Assembly (NCBI RefSeq): GCF_003149105.1
Contig: NZ_QGDS01000003.1
Span: 285,674 to 349,673, forward strand
DNA: 64,000 nt
Source: Faecalicatena contorta
GTDB lineage: Bacteria > Bacillota > Clostridia > Lachnospirales > Lachnospiraceae
Reading direction: 5' to 3'
In this document: positions 1 through 9,985 of the stretch, in pieces
Numbering within the stretch: position 1 is the first letter of the stretch
Layout of the letters: each line of letters begins with the position of its first letter
Made by a program: the position numbers and the translations under genes
Notes under the pieces: generated by a model
What the model saw: the letters and a program-made list of their open reading frames with translations, nothing else
Databases searched by the model: none
Told to the model about the DNA's origin: nothing

Positions 1-38
1 TCCTCGAATACCTCCGGCAACTCCTTAATAACTTCCAT
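1..38 (-). CDS. 5' end of an unidentified gene (partial)
   Basis: An open frame runs off the left edge. It starts at an ATG at 38-36 and reads MEVIKELPEVFEE. A good Shine-Dalgarno (GGAGG at 50-46) lies seven bases upstream, so translation starting here is believable. Twelve codons are too few for identification. The pattern of an ELPEVFEE segment right after the start reminds me of 2-hydroxyacyl-CoA dehydratase-type proteins, but that is only a memory-based guess. The gene is downstream of dnaJ in the same direction and separated from it by a terminator-like hairpin, so it is probably its own transcription unit. Confidence 0.35.
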   Translation of the reverse strand, partial: MEVIKELPEVFE

Positions 39-201
39 AACATTTCCTCCTGATTCAACTTCAGCATTACTACACAAGCTGCTATTATATGATATCATGG
101 AGGTCTCTTATGACCAAATTGAAAATCTTAATACACTTATGGATATTTTCTATCATATTACATCGGCTGCCAGCCTATTGGTTTTTATTCACACAAAGCA
201 A

Positions 202-244
202 AAGTGCCGCTTCATAGCTCTAAATCAGCTATTTCACGGCACTT
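202..244 (-). terminator. Hairpin terminator after dnaJ
   Basis: Outer arms AAGTGCCG (202-209) and CGGCACTT (237-244) enclose inner arms ATAGCT (214-219) and AGCTAT (227-232). On the minus strand the stem is followed by TTGCTTTG, a moderately U-rich tail. It lies 18 bases past the dnaJ stop and probably ends the heat-shock operon. The rest of 39-262 shows nothing else I can support. Confidence 0.6.
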
Positions 245-262
245 CCCTGTTTTTTATCTCTT

Positions 263-1456
263 TTATTCATCAAAGGCTTCTTTTACTTTTCCCATAAAGC
301 CTTTTTTCCTACCTTTTGACTTTGCTCCGCTTTCAGAAGGACTATCCTGGTTCAAAGAGTTTCCCGTCAGTCTGTCAAATTCACGTAATGCTTCTTTTGC
401 CTCCGGGCTTAACTTTTCCGGTGTCTGAATCACCAGAGTAACATAGTGATCGCCGCGAATCTGTGAGTTTCTCAAAGAAGGAACGCCCTTTCCTTTCAGA
501 CGAACTTTTGTATCTGTCTTTGTCCCTGCCTTCACAGTGTAGATTACATCACCATCCACTGTGGGGACTCTTACATCACCGCCAAGAGCCGACTGGGCAA
601 AGGAAATCGGAACGGTTGAGAAAATATGCACATCCTGTCTCTGGAAAATCGGATGTCTGGAGACATTCACCTCTACCAGCAAATCTCCTTTCGGTCCGCC
701 ATTTATGCCTGGTTCACCCTTTTCGCGGATGCGTACACTCTGCCCATTATCTATACCTGCCGGAATAGATACCTGAATCCGCTTCTTGCTGGATTCATAT
801 CCGGTTCCTGCACAGGACGTACACTTCTCTTTGATTACTTTCCCTGTACCGCCGCAGCTTGGGCAAGTCTGAACATTCTGCACCGTACCGAAGAAGGACT
901 GGGATGTGTAAACTACCTGGCCCTTTCCTCCGCATTTTGAGCAGGTTTCAGGAGATGTGCCAGGCTTTGCCCCTGTTCCATTACATGTTGAACATGGGTC
1001 CTTTAACACAACCTCCAGTTCCTTCTCACATCCAAAGACTGCCTCCTCAAATGTGATTCTGATACTCTTACGTACATTTGCGCCTTTCATCGGACCATTG
1101 CTGGCACGGCCGCCTCTTCTGCCGGCCCCCCCAAACAAGTCTCCAAATATATCACCAAATATATCGCTGAAATCAGCACCATTGAAATCAAATCCTCCGA
1201 AACCGCCCGCACCGCCGGCGGCCCCTTCAAATGCTGCGTGTCCAAACTGGTCATACTGGCGGCGTTTTTCAGGGTCACTAAGTACTGCATACGCTTCAGA
1301 TGCCTCTTTAAACCTCTTCTCAGCCTCGGCATCTCCCGGATTCATATCCGGATGGTACTTTTTAGCTAACACACGGTATGCTTTTTTGATTGCTGAATCA
1401 TCAGCATCCCTGCCTATGCCAAGCACCTCGTAATAATCTCTTTTTGACTCTGCCAT
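263..1456 (-). CDS. dnaJ: Chaperone protein DnaJ (Hsp40)
   Basis: Cytosolic co-chaperone that binds unfolded clients and stimulates the ATPase of DnaK. The 397-residue product has every expected part. There is an N-terminal J domain with the HPD motif at residues 35-37. A Gly/Phe-rich linker follows at about 75-115. Four zinc-binding CxxCxGxG repeats ([32 protein letters not shown]) come next, then the C-terminal substrate-binding domains. The length is typical of type I DnaJ. It is the last gene of hrcA-grpE-dnaK-dnaJ, separated from dnaK by 138 bases that contain a strong hairpin and may give it a lower expression level. The last residues form a lysine-rich tail. Confidence 0.98.
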   Translation of the reverse strand: MAESKRDYYEVLGIGRDADDSAIKKAYRVLAKKYHPDMNPGDAEAEKRFKEASEAYAVLSDPEKRRQYDQFGHAAFEGAAGGAGGFGGFDFNGADFSDIFGDIFGDLFGGAGRRGGRASNGPMKGANVRKSIRITFEEAVFGCEKELEVVLKDPCSTCNGTGAKPGTSPETCSKCGGKGQVVYTSQSFFGTVQNVQTCPSCGGTGKVIKEKCTSCAGTGYESSKKRIQVSIPAGIDNGQSVRIREKGEPGINGGPKGDLLVEVNVSRHPIFQRQDVHIFSTVPISFAQSALGGDVRVPTVDGDVIYTVKAGTKTDTKVRLKGKGVPSLRNSQIRGDHYVTLVIQTPEKLSPEAKEALREFDRLTGNSLNQDSPSESGAKSKGRKKGFMGKVKEAFDE

Positions 1457-1542
1457 AACACTCTACCCTTTCATCTGTCTACTTATTTCTAACCTGGAAA
1501 AGCCCCCGGACCGGACCTTCTCAAATATCTAGTAACATAGAA

Positions 1543-1577
1543 ATTCTACGAAGCCGCAAAAAGCGGTTTCGTAGAAT
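1543..1577 (-). other. Stable hairpin between dnaK and dnaJ
   Basis: Fifteen-base arms (1543-1557 and 1563-1577) pair across an AAAAA loop with one G-U wobble. The minus strand has no long U run after the stem (TTCTATG). It is more likely an mRNA processing, stabilising or partial-termination structure that makes dnaJ less abundant than dnaK than a full terminator. That reading is inference. Confidence 0.55.
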
Positions 1578-1594
1578 CCTCTCTTAACAGGCCC

Positions 1595-3466
<1,872 letters not shown>

Positions 3467-3492
3467 CTAAAATTTTTCACTCTAAATGATTA

Positions 3493-4209
3493 TTAGTTTG
3501 CGACTTTCACCATACTATGTCTTACTACGCTGTCCCGGTAAGTATAGCCTTTTTGGAACTCTTCAGCTACAGTATTCTCACCAAGTGTTTCATCCTCCAC
3601 ATGCATTACCGCATTGTGGAAATCCGGATTAAATTCAGCGCCGACCGCTTCAATCGGCTTTACGCCAATCTCCTCAAACGTAGTCATAAGCTGCTTGTAA
3701 ATCTTTTCCAGCCCTTCTGCGAAAGGATTGGTCTTTTCATCTTCCGGTACAGCCGCAATACCACGCTCAAAATTATCTATAACCGGAAGGATTTTTTCTA
3801 TGATATCTCTCGCACCTATTTCGTACATTTGAGATTTCTCCTTGTCTGTACGTTTGCGGAAGTTATCAAACTCTGCTATTTGACGAGTAAGCCTGTCAGT
3901 CAGTTCTTCAATCTTCTCGTCTTTTTTATCTTTTTTTACTTTTCTTCCAAACTTTTTTTTCTCTTTGCCGGATTTTTCTTTCTCATCTCCAGGCTCCTGC
4001 TGGTCATCTCCTTCTGCATCCTCTTCCGGGGCATCCTCACAAAATGATTCTTCCCTTTCAGTATCCGGCGATTCCTCCGTCAAAATATCAGATTCCGGCA
4101 GGTCTGTCTCTTCACCGGCTGCATTCTCTTCTGCTTCTTTCACAGCCTTCATCTTTGCCTCTTCCACCGCTTCCTTTATCATATCTTCTTTGCTCATCTT
4201 TTCTTCCAC
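3493..4209 (-). CDS. grpE: Nucleotide exchange factor GrpE
   Basis: GrpE releases ADP from DnaK and resets the chaperone cycle. The 238-residue product has a long, very acidic and then Lys-rich N-terminal extension (about residues 1-95). The conserved coiled coil and head follow (EFDNFRKRTDKEKSQMYEIG, IDNFERGI, and VRHSMVKVAN near the end). The annotated start is a GTG at 4209 with AGGAAGGTGA upstream. An in-frame ATG at 4197 is an alternative. The gene follows hrcA by only 15 bases, so translation is probably coupled. The long charged extension makes it somewhat larger than the roughly 190-200 residues usual for GrpE. Confidence 0.96.
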   Translation of the reverse strand: MEEKMSKEDMIKEAVEEAKMKAVKEAEENAAGEETDLPESDILTEESPDTEREESFCEDAPEEDAEGDDQQEPGDEKEKSGKEKKKFGRKVKKDKKDEKIEELTDRLTRQIAEFDNFRKRTDKEKSQMYEIGARDIIEKILPVIDNFERGIAAVPEDEKTNPFAEGLEKIYKQLMTTFEEIGVKPIEAVGAEFNPDFHNAVMHVEDETLGENTVAEEFQKGYTYRDSVVRHSMVKVAN

Positions 4210-4224
4210 CGGCTATTCACCTTC

Positions 4225-5274
4225 CTATTCTTTTGACTCTTTATGATAAATTGCATCCAACTCATTTTGCAGAGTTTTCAGCGTCTTCATAACATGTTCA
4301 TAGTCCATACGCTTTGGTCCAATGATACCTATGGTTCCTTTCATCCCTTCACCCAGCTCGTAGGTTGCAGTCACAACACTGCAGTCCTTCATAGTCTTCA
4401 CCGGAGTCTCATCTCCGATATATACCTGGATTCCACGGTTTTCTTCACTGGCCAGTGTCTCAGTAACAAGTTCTGCCAGCTGCTGTTTTTCTTCAAACGC
4501 ATGAATGATTTCCTGGGCACTCTGTCTGTCGCTCAGCTCCGGATATTTGAAAATATTGGTAGCACCGCTTGTATAAATTTCCATATCTTCATCCACATGG
4601 ATAATCTCAGCCACTGCGTCCAAAACATCGTCAATCACCTGGCTGTGAGGACCGGCCTGCTCCTTTAGCATTGCGATCATCCCCAGATTAATTTCCTCAA
4701 TGGACATTCCATTCAATGTGGTATTCAGCAGCATATTCAGCTTTAATAAATTTTCATTACTCAGGGTATCACCAATATTAATAATCTTATTTTTGATTAC
4801 ATTGCCGCCCATTACAATGACTGCTACAATCTGTTCTTCATCCACCTGGGAAAGCTGGATAAACTTTAGTGTATTCCTGCTGTTGACCGGAGCAGATACC
4901 ATTGTTGCATAATTTGTATTTACTGCCAGCACTCTCGCGGCCTGCTTTAATACTTTATCCACCTTATCTGTCTTCTCCAGCATGATATTCTTCAGTTCTG
5001 AAAGCTCCTGCTCCTTTTCTTCCATCAGCATATCCACATAGAGCCGATATCCCTTATCGGAAGGAATCCGTCCCGCAGAAGTATGGGGCTGGAAAATATA
5101 TCCCAAATCCTCCAAATCTGCCATTTCATTACGAATCGTTGCCGAACTCAGATTCAAGTCTGTATACTTCGAAAGAGTCCTGGAACCTACAGGTTCTCCC
5201 GTTTCCAGATAATTACGGATGATGGCCTTTAATATTATCAGCTTTCTTTCACCTATATTTGTATCTGTAACCAT
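4225..5274 (-). CDS. hrcA: Heat-inducible transcription repressor HrcA
   Basis: DNA-binding repressor of class I heat-shock genes; it binds CIRCE operators and is kept active by GroEL. The 349-residue product has an N-terminal winged helix (GERKLIILKAIIRNYLETGEPVGS, then TIRNEMADLEDLGYI) and the conserved GRIPSDKGYRLYVD segment. The C-terminal dimerisation and GAF-like region ends in IIGPKRMDYEHV. I place the start at 5274 (MVTDTNIGE), because GGAGGG lies just upstream. The longer frame, starting at GTG 5310, would begin inside the CIRCE element. First gene of the operon, hence autoregulated. Confidence 0.97.
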   Translation of the reverse strand: MVTDTNIGERKLIILKAIIRNYLETGEPVGSRTLSKYTDLNLSSATIRNEMADLEDLGYIFQPHTSAGRIPSDKGYRLYVDMLMEEKEQELSELKNIMLEKTDKVDKVLKQAARVLAVNTNYATMVSAPVNSRNTLKFIQLSQVDEEQIVAVIVMGGNVIKNKIINIGDTLSNENLLKLNMLLNTTLNGMSIEEINLGMIAMLKEQAGPHSQVIDDVLDAVAEIIHVDEDMEIYTSGATNIFKYPELSDRQSAQEIIHAFEEKQQLAELVTETLASEENRGIQVYIGDETPVKTMKDCSVVTATYELGEGMKGTIGIIGPKRMDYEHVMKTLKTLQNELDAIYHKESKE

Positions 5275-5303
5275 AGGACCCTCCTCTCCGATTCTTTTTC
5301 TTA

Positions 5304-5330
5304 TTAGCACTCTTTTGTTTTGAGTGCTAA
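5304..5330 (-). promoter_or_regulatory. CIRCE operator (HrcA binding site)
   Basis: A perfect TTAGCACTC-N9-GAGTGCTAA inverted repeat matches the CIRCE consensus exactly. It lies directly after the predicted transcription start and about 30 bases before the hrcA start codon, where bound HrcA would block hrcA-grpE-dnaK-dnaJ transcription. Confidence 0.97.
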
Positions 5331-5345
5331 CACCTTACGTATATT

Positions 5346-5374
5346 AAGATATCACCACGATTTCTTTTTGTCAA
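5346..5374 (-). promoter_or_regulatory. Sigma-A promoter of the hrcA operon
   Basis: The -35 box TTGACA (5374-5369) and -10 box TATCTT (5351-5346) are separated by exactly 17 bases. The start point would fall near 5339, immediately upstream of the CIRCE element. Confidence 0.85.
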
Positions 5375-5398
5375 CACTGTTTATATATTTTTTATTTT

Positions 5399-5447
5399 TA
5401 ATTACAGTTCAGCGAAGCGAAATCGAGCTGTAGCTGAACTGTAATTA
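5399..5447. repeat. Inverted repeat after hemW
   Basis: Fifteen-base arms TAATTACAGTTCAGC and GCTGAACTGTAATTA flank a 19-base loop. The right arm covers the hemW stop codon. On the minus strand the flank after the stem is A-rich, so it is not a standard intrinsic terminator. The left 16 bases TTTTTAATTACAGTTC recur at 24347-24362 in front of proB, suggesting a dispersed repeat. Confidence 0.6.
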
Positions 5448-6671
5448 TCTATTCTCCTCATTCAGACATGGGGCCAGGAACTCAACAAATACTGAATTAC
5501 TTACATTAATTCCACGGGAGGTCAGAGAAAGCCTATCCCCTGAACGCATAAGTAAGCCTGCGGACTCCAGCTTCTCTAGTTCTTCTTTATAGATATCTGT
5601 TATGTCTTTTCCAAACTGCCTTTCAAACTCTTTCACAGAGATTCCTTCCATCTTTCTAAGACCAAGAAACATATATTCCTCTATTTCATCTGACAGGGCT
5701 AGTTTTTCCACATCTTCATAAATTTCTTTTTGTTCTGCTATCCCTTCCATATACTTCTTATAATCCGTAGTATTATGATATCTGGTATGGTTCACAAGAG
5801 AGGATGCTCCCAGCCCGATGCCCAAATATTCCTTCCGTTCCCAGTATCCCAAATTGTGACGGCAGGCATACCCTTTTTTTGCATAATTCGATATTTCATA
5901 TCTCCTGTATCCGGACTGAGCCAGCAATTCTGCCGTAAGTTCATATATGGCCCGCTCCGTATCTTCATCGGGCAGAGCCGGATGCACATCTCCTTTTTTA
6001 TCCGGTGGCAGAGGGTAATACTCTTTCTCTTCCCCTGCTTCCGCACTGCTGCCATACCACTGATAAAAAGGAGTTCCTTCCTCTACAATCAGACTATAGG
6101 CAGAAATGTGTTCAGGCTCCAGTTCTGTGACCGTAGAAAGAGTTTTTTTCCAGCTTTCCAGGGTCTGCCCTGGTATGGCCGATATCAAGTCCACATTTAT
6201 ATTTTGAAACCCATACTCTCTGGCGGCTTTGTAGGTATTCAAAAAATCCTGATACGTGTGAATACGTCCCAGCATCCGGAGCTCTTCATTATTCACTGAC
6301 TGTAATCCGATGCTCAGCCGGTTGATTCCCGCCTGTTTCCAAAAATGCAGTTTCTCATTTGTTATAGTTCCAGGGTTTACTTCCATTGTGATTTCCGCCC
6401 CTTCGGCTACCTGAAAGCTCTGATACAGGGCATCAAATATCTTTAATATCTGTGTCCCAGTTAAAATAGAGGGAGTTCCGCCTCCCACAAAAATGGTAGT
6501 TATTTCATATCTATCATGATAAGCACTCCGGTATCCATGTATTTCTCCTATCAAAGCATCCACATATTCCTGCTGCATCTTTTCATCCGCTGTACCGGAA
6601 AGAAAATCGCAGTATGCACATTTCCTCACACAAAAAGGAATGTGCAGATAAAGCTCCAACTCTTTTTTCAT
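5445..6671 (-). CDS. hemW: HemW-type radical SAM protein (formerly coproporphyrinogen oxidase-like)
   Basis: Member of the HemN/HemW radical-SAM family; HemW is regarded as a heme chaperone rather than an oxidase. The 408-residue product begins MKKELELYLHIPFCVRKCAYCDF. Its CX3CX2C cluster motif lies close to the N-terminus, and the lack of the extra HemN N-terminal segment favours HemW. Further family signatures are FVGGGTPSIL, RLSIGLQS and YEISNYAK(K)GYACRHNLGYW. A C-terminal HemN-type winged helix is present (EEYMFLGLRKMEGISV). The hrcA-hemW-lepA neighbourhood is common in Firmicutes. Confidence 0.92.
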   Translation of the reverse strand: MKKELELYLHIPFCVRKCAYCDFLSGTADEKMQQEYVDALIGEIHGYRSAYHDRYEITTIFVGGGTPSILTGTQILKIFDALYQSFQVAEGAEITMEVNPGTITNEKLHFWKQAGINRLSIGLQSVNNEELRMLGRIHTYQDFLNTYKAAREYGFQNINVDLISAIPGQTLESWKKTLSTVTELEPEHISAYSLIVEEGTPFYQWYGSSAEAGEEKEYYPLPPDKKGDVHPALPDEDTERAIYELTAELLAQSGYRRYEISNYAKKGYACRHNLGYWERKEYLGIGLGASSLVNHTRYHNTTDYKKYMEGIAEQKEIYEDVEKLALSDEIEEYMFLGLRKMEGISVKEFERQFGKDITDIYKEELEKLESAGLLMRSGDRLSLTSRGINVSNSVFVEFLAPCLNEENR

Positions 6672-6690
6672 TATTCACTCCCATTATAGA

Positions 6691-6846
6691 ATAAAGAGTC
6701 TGGTTTGCCAGACTCTCGCGCCGAAGCGCGGTTGCTTCAGTCACCATTTTCCTTATGAGCGTAGTGTGCATCCCCCGGAGGGTTCTATAATAGGAAATTC
6801 GCAGGAATTTCCTATTATAGAATAAAGAGCCTGACAAGTCAGACTC
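6691..6846 (+). repeat. Two-hairpin intergenic repeat, copy 1 (family A)
   Basis: Between lepA and hemW. Hairpin 1 is AGAGTCTGG-tttg-CCAGACTCT (6695-6716). After about 60 bases comes the shared block ATCCCCCGGAGGG (ends 6782). Hairpin 2 has perfect 16-base arms (6785-6800, 6805-6820) built on CTATAATAGGAA. A second AGAG-CTGAC hairpin (about 6826-6846) follows and probably terminates lepA. Two related copies are at 8819-8946 and 61075-61200. The open frame across this block is not a gene. Confidence 0.75.
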
Positions 6847-6864
6847 TTGTACTTCTCCACCCTC

Positions 6865-8733
6865 TTAATCCTCATCCAGCTTCAGCACGCTCATAAACGC
6901 TTTTTGCGGAATTTCCACGTTACCTACCTGACGCATCCGCTTCTTTCCTTCCTTCTGTTTTTCCAGAAGCTTCTTCTTACGTGAAATATCACCGCCGTAG
7001 CATTTTGCCAATACATCTTTACGCATAGCTCTTACAGTTTCACGGGCAATAATTTTACTGCCCACTGCTGCCTGAATCGGAATCTCAAATAACTGTCTCG
7101 GAATTTCTTCCTTTAGCTTTTCGCACATCTTTCTCCCCCGCTCATATGCGGTACCGCTGTGTACGATAAAGGAAAGCGCATCCACCTCTTCTTTATTAAT
7201 AAGAATATCCAGCTTCACAAGTTCAGACTTTTCATATCCCAGCATCTCATAATCAAAGGAGGCATATCCTTTGGAACGGGATTTTAAAGCATCAAAAAAG
7301 TCATAAATAATCTCATTCAGCGGAAGGTGATAATTCAGAACCGCACGCTTTTCTTCTATATATTCCATTCCCTGATAAATACCGCGCCGCTCCTGACATA
7401 AGTCCATGATTGCACCGATGAATTCAGAAGTAACCATTATCTCCGCCTTTACAACCGGCTCCTCCATATAGTCAATCTCCGCAGGGTCCGGAAGATTCGT
7501 CGGGTTCGTCAAATCAATCTCTTCCCCGTTGGTCTTATATACTTTATAAATAACGCTGGGTGCTGTCGTTACCAGATCCAGATTATACTCTCTTTCCAGC
7601 CTCTCCTGGATAATTTCTAAATGAAGAAGGCCCAGAAAACCACACCGGAAACCAAAACCTAAAGCTACAGATGTTTCAGCCTCAAATTGAAGTGCGGCAT
7701 CATTGAGCTGTAGTTTTTCCAAAGCATCCCTCAAATCAGGGTATTTAGCGCCGTCGGCAGGGTAAAGTCCGCAATATACCATGGGATTTACCTTCTTATA
7801 ACCAGGAAGAGGTTTTTCACAAGGATTCTGTGCATTTGTTATCGTATCACCTACGCGGGTATCTTTTACATTTTTCAGGCTGGCAGTGATGTAACCTACC
7901 ATTCCCGCACTCAGCTCTTCACATGGTATAAACTGGCCGGCTCCAAAATACCCCACCTCCACAACGTCTGCCTTTGCTTTTGTGGCCATCATCTGGATTG
8001 TAGTTCCCTTTCTTACGGTTCCTTCCTTAATCCTGCAAAATACAATAACGCCTTTGTATGAATCATAAAGCGAGTCAAAAATCAATGCCTGTAAAGGTGC
8101 CGATGCATTCCCCAAAGGAGCAGGTATCTTCTGTACAATCTGTTCCAGCACATCTTCCACATTCAGCCCTGTCTTTGCAGAAATCAGTGGTGCATCTTCT
8201 GCGTCAATCCCTATTACATCCTCGATCTCTTCTTTTACTCTGTCAGCATCTGCACTTGGAAGATCAATCTTATTGATAACGGGAACAACATCCAAGTCGT
8301 GATCCAGTGCCAGATATACGTTTGCAAGAGTCTGTGCTTCCACGCCCTGGGCGGCATCCACAACCAGAATTGCCCCATCACACGCGGCAAGACTTCTGGA
8401 CACCTCATAATTAAAGTCAACGTGCCCCGGGGTATCTATCAGGTTAAACACATATTCTTCCCCATTCTTCGCTTTATACACGGTACGCACAGTCTGCGCC
8501 TTAATCGTAATTCCTCTTTCCCGTTCCAGCTCCATATTGTCCAGTACCTGGGACTGCATCTCTCTGCTGGTCAAAAGTCCGGTCATTTCGATAATCCGAT
8601 CTGCCAAAGTAGATTTTCCGTGGTCTATATGTGCAATAATACAAAAATTCCGTATCTTACTCTGATCTATTCCTGACAACTTCTTTTCCTCCATGTCTCT
8701 CATAAATTCAATGATATCTTTTCCATCTGCCAA
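6865..8733 (-). CDS. lepA: Elongation factor 4 (LepA, EF-4) GTPase
   Basis: Ribosome-associated GTPase of the EF-G family, implicated in translation quality control and ribosome assembly. The 622-residue product has the G1 loop [20 protein letters not shown] (switch I), DTPGHVDF and NKIDLP. The LepA-specific C-terminal domain is also present ([29 protein letters not shown] near the end). That lysine-rich tail is the hallmark separating LepA from EF-G. The start used gives [10 protein letters not shown]; an internal ATG (MRDMEEKKL) is an alternative. Flanked by family-A repeat copies on both sides. Confidence 0.98.
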   Translation of the reverse strand: MADGKDIIEFMRDMEEKKLSGIDQSKIRNFCIIAHIDHGKSTLADRIIEMTGLLTSREMQSQVLDNMELERERGITIKAQTVRTVYKAKNGEEYVFNLIDTPGHVDFNYEVSRSLAACDGAILVVDAAQGVEAQTLANVYLALDHDLDVVPVINKIDLPSADADRVKEEIEDVIGIDAEDAPLISAKTGLNVEDVLEQIVQKIPAPLGNASAPLQALIFDSLYDSYKGVIVFCRIKEGTVRKGTTIQMMATKAKADVVEVGYFGAGQFIPCEELSAGMVGYITASLKNVKDTRVGDTITNAQNPCEKPLPGYKKVNPMVYCGLYPADGAKYPDLRDALEKLQLNDAALQFEAETSVALGFGFRCGFLGLLHLEIIQERLEREYNLDLVTTAPSVIYKVYKTNGEEIDLTNPTNLPDPAEIDYMEEPVVKAEIMVTSEFIGAIMDLCQERRGIYQGMEYIEEKRAVLNYHLPLNEIIYDFFDALKSRSKGYASFDYEMLGYEKSELVKLDILINKEEVDALSFIVHSGTAYERGRKMCEKLKEEIPRQLFEIPIQAAVGSKIIARETVRAMRKDVLAKCYGGDISRKKKLLEKQKEGKKRMRQVGNVEIPQKAFMSVLKLDED

Positions 8734-8818
8734 AACCTTTATCTGATTAATCAGATAAACGAAACACTGTTATCCTACCACGCGTCCTCTGGCTTGGCAA
8801 CCATTTTTTCAAACAGCT

Positions 8819-8946
8819 TTTTTATATAATAGGAAATGCAGTTCCTATTATATAAAAACCCTCCGGGGGATTACACTGGGTTAGTAAAGAAGTAGTTGCT
8901 GTCGCAACCCACCCCAGGCAGAGAATCTCGCAAGCGAGATTCTTTT
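8819..8946 (-). repeat. Two-hairpin intergenic repeat, copy 2 (family A)
   Basis: Reverse-oriented copy starting directly after the holA stop. Hairpin 1 is an AGAATCTCGC...GCGAGATTCT palindrome at about 8922-8943 and probably terminates holA. The shared CCCCCGGAGGG block lies at about 8859-8870. Hairpin 2 has perfect 17-base arms (8819-8835 and 8842-8858) of the TTTTTATATAATAGGAA type with a six-base loop. Confidence 0.75.
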
Positions 8947-9939
8947 TTACGCTTCTGTTTGTTTAGAGGAGTACTTCACAATAAAGAGTTCTACAGCAAG
9001 TATATCTGTAAGCCTTCCAGTCTTCACACTCTCCTCTATCCCGGCACTCTCCTCCATAATACTCCTAAGCTCCTCAGAACGGAAATACCTGGCCTGTTCT
9101 ATATATTTTCCTGCCGCAAAAGGATGCAGCCCCACTTTGGCGGCAATTTCTTTTCTTCCATAGTTTTTCTTCAGCAAAGCCTTCACCTGATACAATATTC
9201 TGTACTGCCGGGTCATCAAGAATAGAATACGCATGGGAGGTTCTTTCAGCGCCAGCAGTTCATAATACAAATAGAGGGCGCGTTCCTGCTGTTTATCAGC
9301 CACAGCATTCACCATGTCAAAAATATGATTTGATATCTGGGTAACACAGACTGCATCCACATCTTCCGGCGTAATACCAGCTTTGTCTAAGGTATAGCAG
9401 AACAGCTTTTCCAATTCTTTTTGCAGATTCCCCATATCCGTACCTACTTTATTCAGCAGATAAAGTACCGTAGATTCGGAAATTTGTTTGTTTTCTCTGC
9501 GCACCTGTCCCAAAACCCACTTTTTCAGGGTTGACTCATCCTGAAAAGGCAGCTCCACAACATGTCCTTTTGCCTTTACAGCCTTGTACATCTTGCTGCG
9601 CTTATCCACTTCATTTTCAACAAAAATGAAGTACGTGGTTTCCGGCACATCCTTGATATAATCAGCTAAGTCCGCTCCGGCGCTCTTAAAAAACCCTGTA
9701 TTTTCAAATACAAGAAGGCGGCGGTCAGCAAAAAAGGGCAATGTTTCCGCCAAATCAATCACTGCCTTGATATCTATGCCTTTCCCTTCAAAATAGGCAT
9801 AATTCATGGTATCCTCATCTGGAAGCATTGCTTTTGTGAAACGGTCCTTATACTGTTTTTTCAGATAATTTTCTTCTCCATAAAGAAGATATATCTGTCT
9901 AAATTGTCCTGTTTTTAAATCTTCATTCAAACTTTTCAT
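8947..9939 (-). CDS. holA: DNA polymerase III delta subunit
   Basis: Clamp-loader delta subunit, which opens the sliding clamp during replication. The 330-residue product starts MKSLNEDLKTGQFRQIYLLYGEENYL; the YLLYGEE...K motif opens the family's first AAA+-like domain. The middle carries LEKLFCYTLDKAGITPEDVDAV, and the helical C-terminal domain includes ALKEPPMRILFLMTRQYRIL. I chose the ATG at 9939 because the longer frame (to 10029) overlaps the comEC end and has no family similarity; the ribosome site here is weak. Being next to comEC is typical for Firmicutes. Confidence 0.93.
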   Translation of the reverse strand: MKSLNEDLKTGQFRQIYLLYGEENYLKKQYKDRFTKAMLPDEDTMNYAYFEGKGIDIKAVIDLAETLPFFADRRLLVFENTGFFKSAGADLADYIKDVPETTYFIFVENEVDKRSKMYKAVKAKGHVVELPFQDESTLKKWVLGQVRRENKQISESTVLYLLNKVGTDMGNLQKELEKLFCYTLDKAGITPEDVDAVCVTQISNHIFDMVNAVADKQQERALYLYYELLALKEPPMRILFLMTRQYRILYQVKALLKKNYGRKEIAAKVGLHPFAAGKYIEQARYFRSEELRSIMEESAGIEESVKTGRLTDILAVELFIVKYSSKQTEA

Positions 9940-9985
9940 AGTGGTTCTATTATATAGGAAAGCATTCTGTTTTGCAAAAGATTTT

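Noticed and set aside
5399-5447. Inverted repeat as the hemW terminator
   Set aside because: The arms are strong but the minus-strand flank is A-rich rather than U-rich; recorded as a repeat instead.
6583-6837. 84-codon minus-strand ORF upstream of hemW
   Set aside because: It is made almost wholly of the family-A repeat hairpins and the hemW start; composition is not protein-like.
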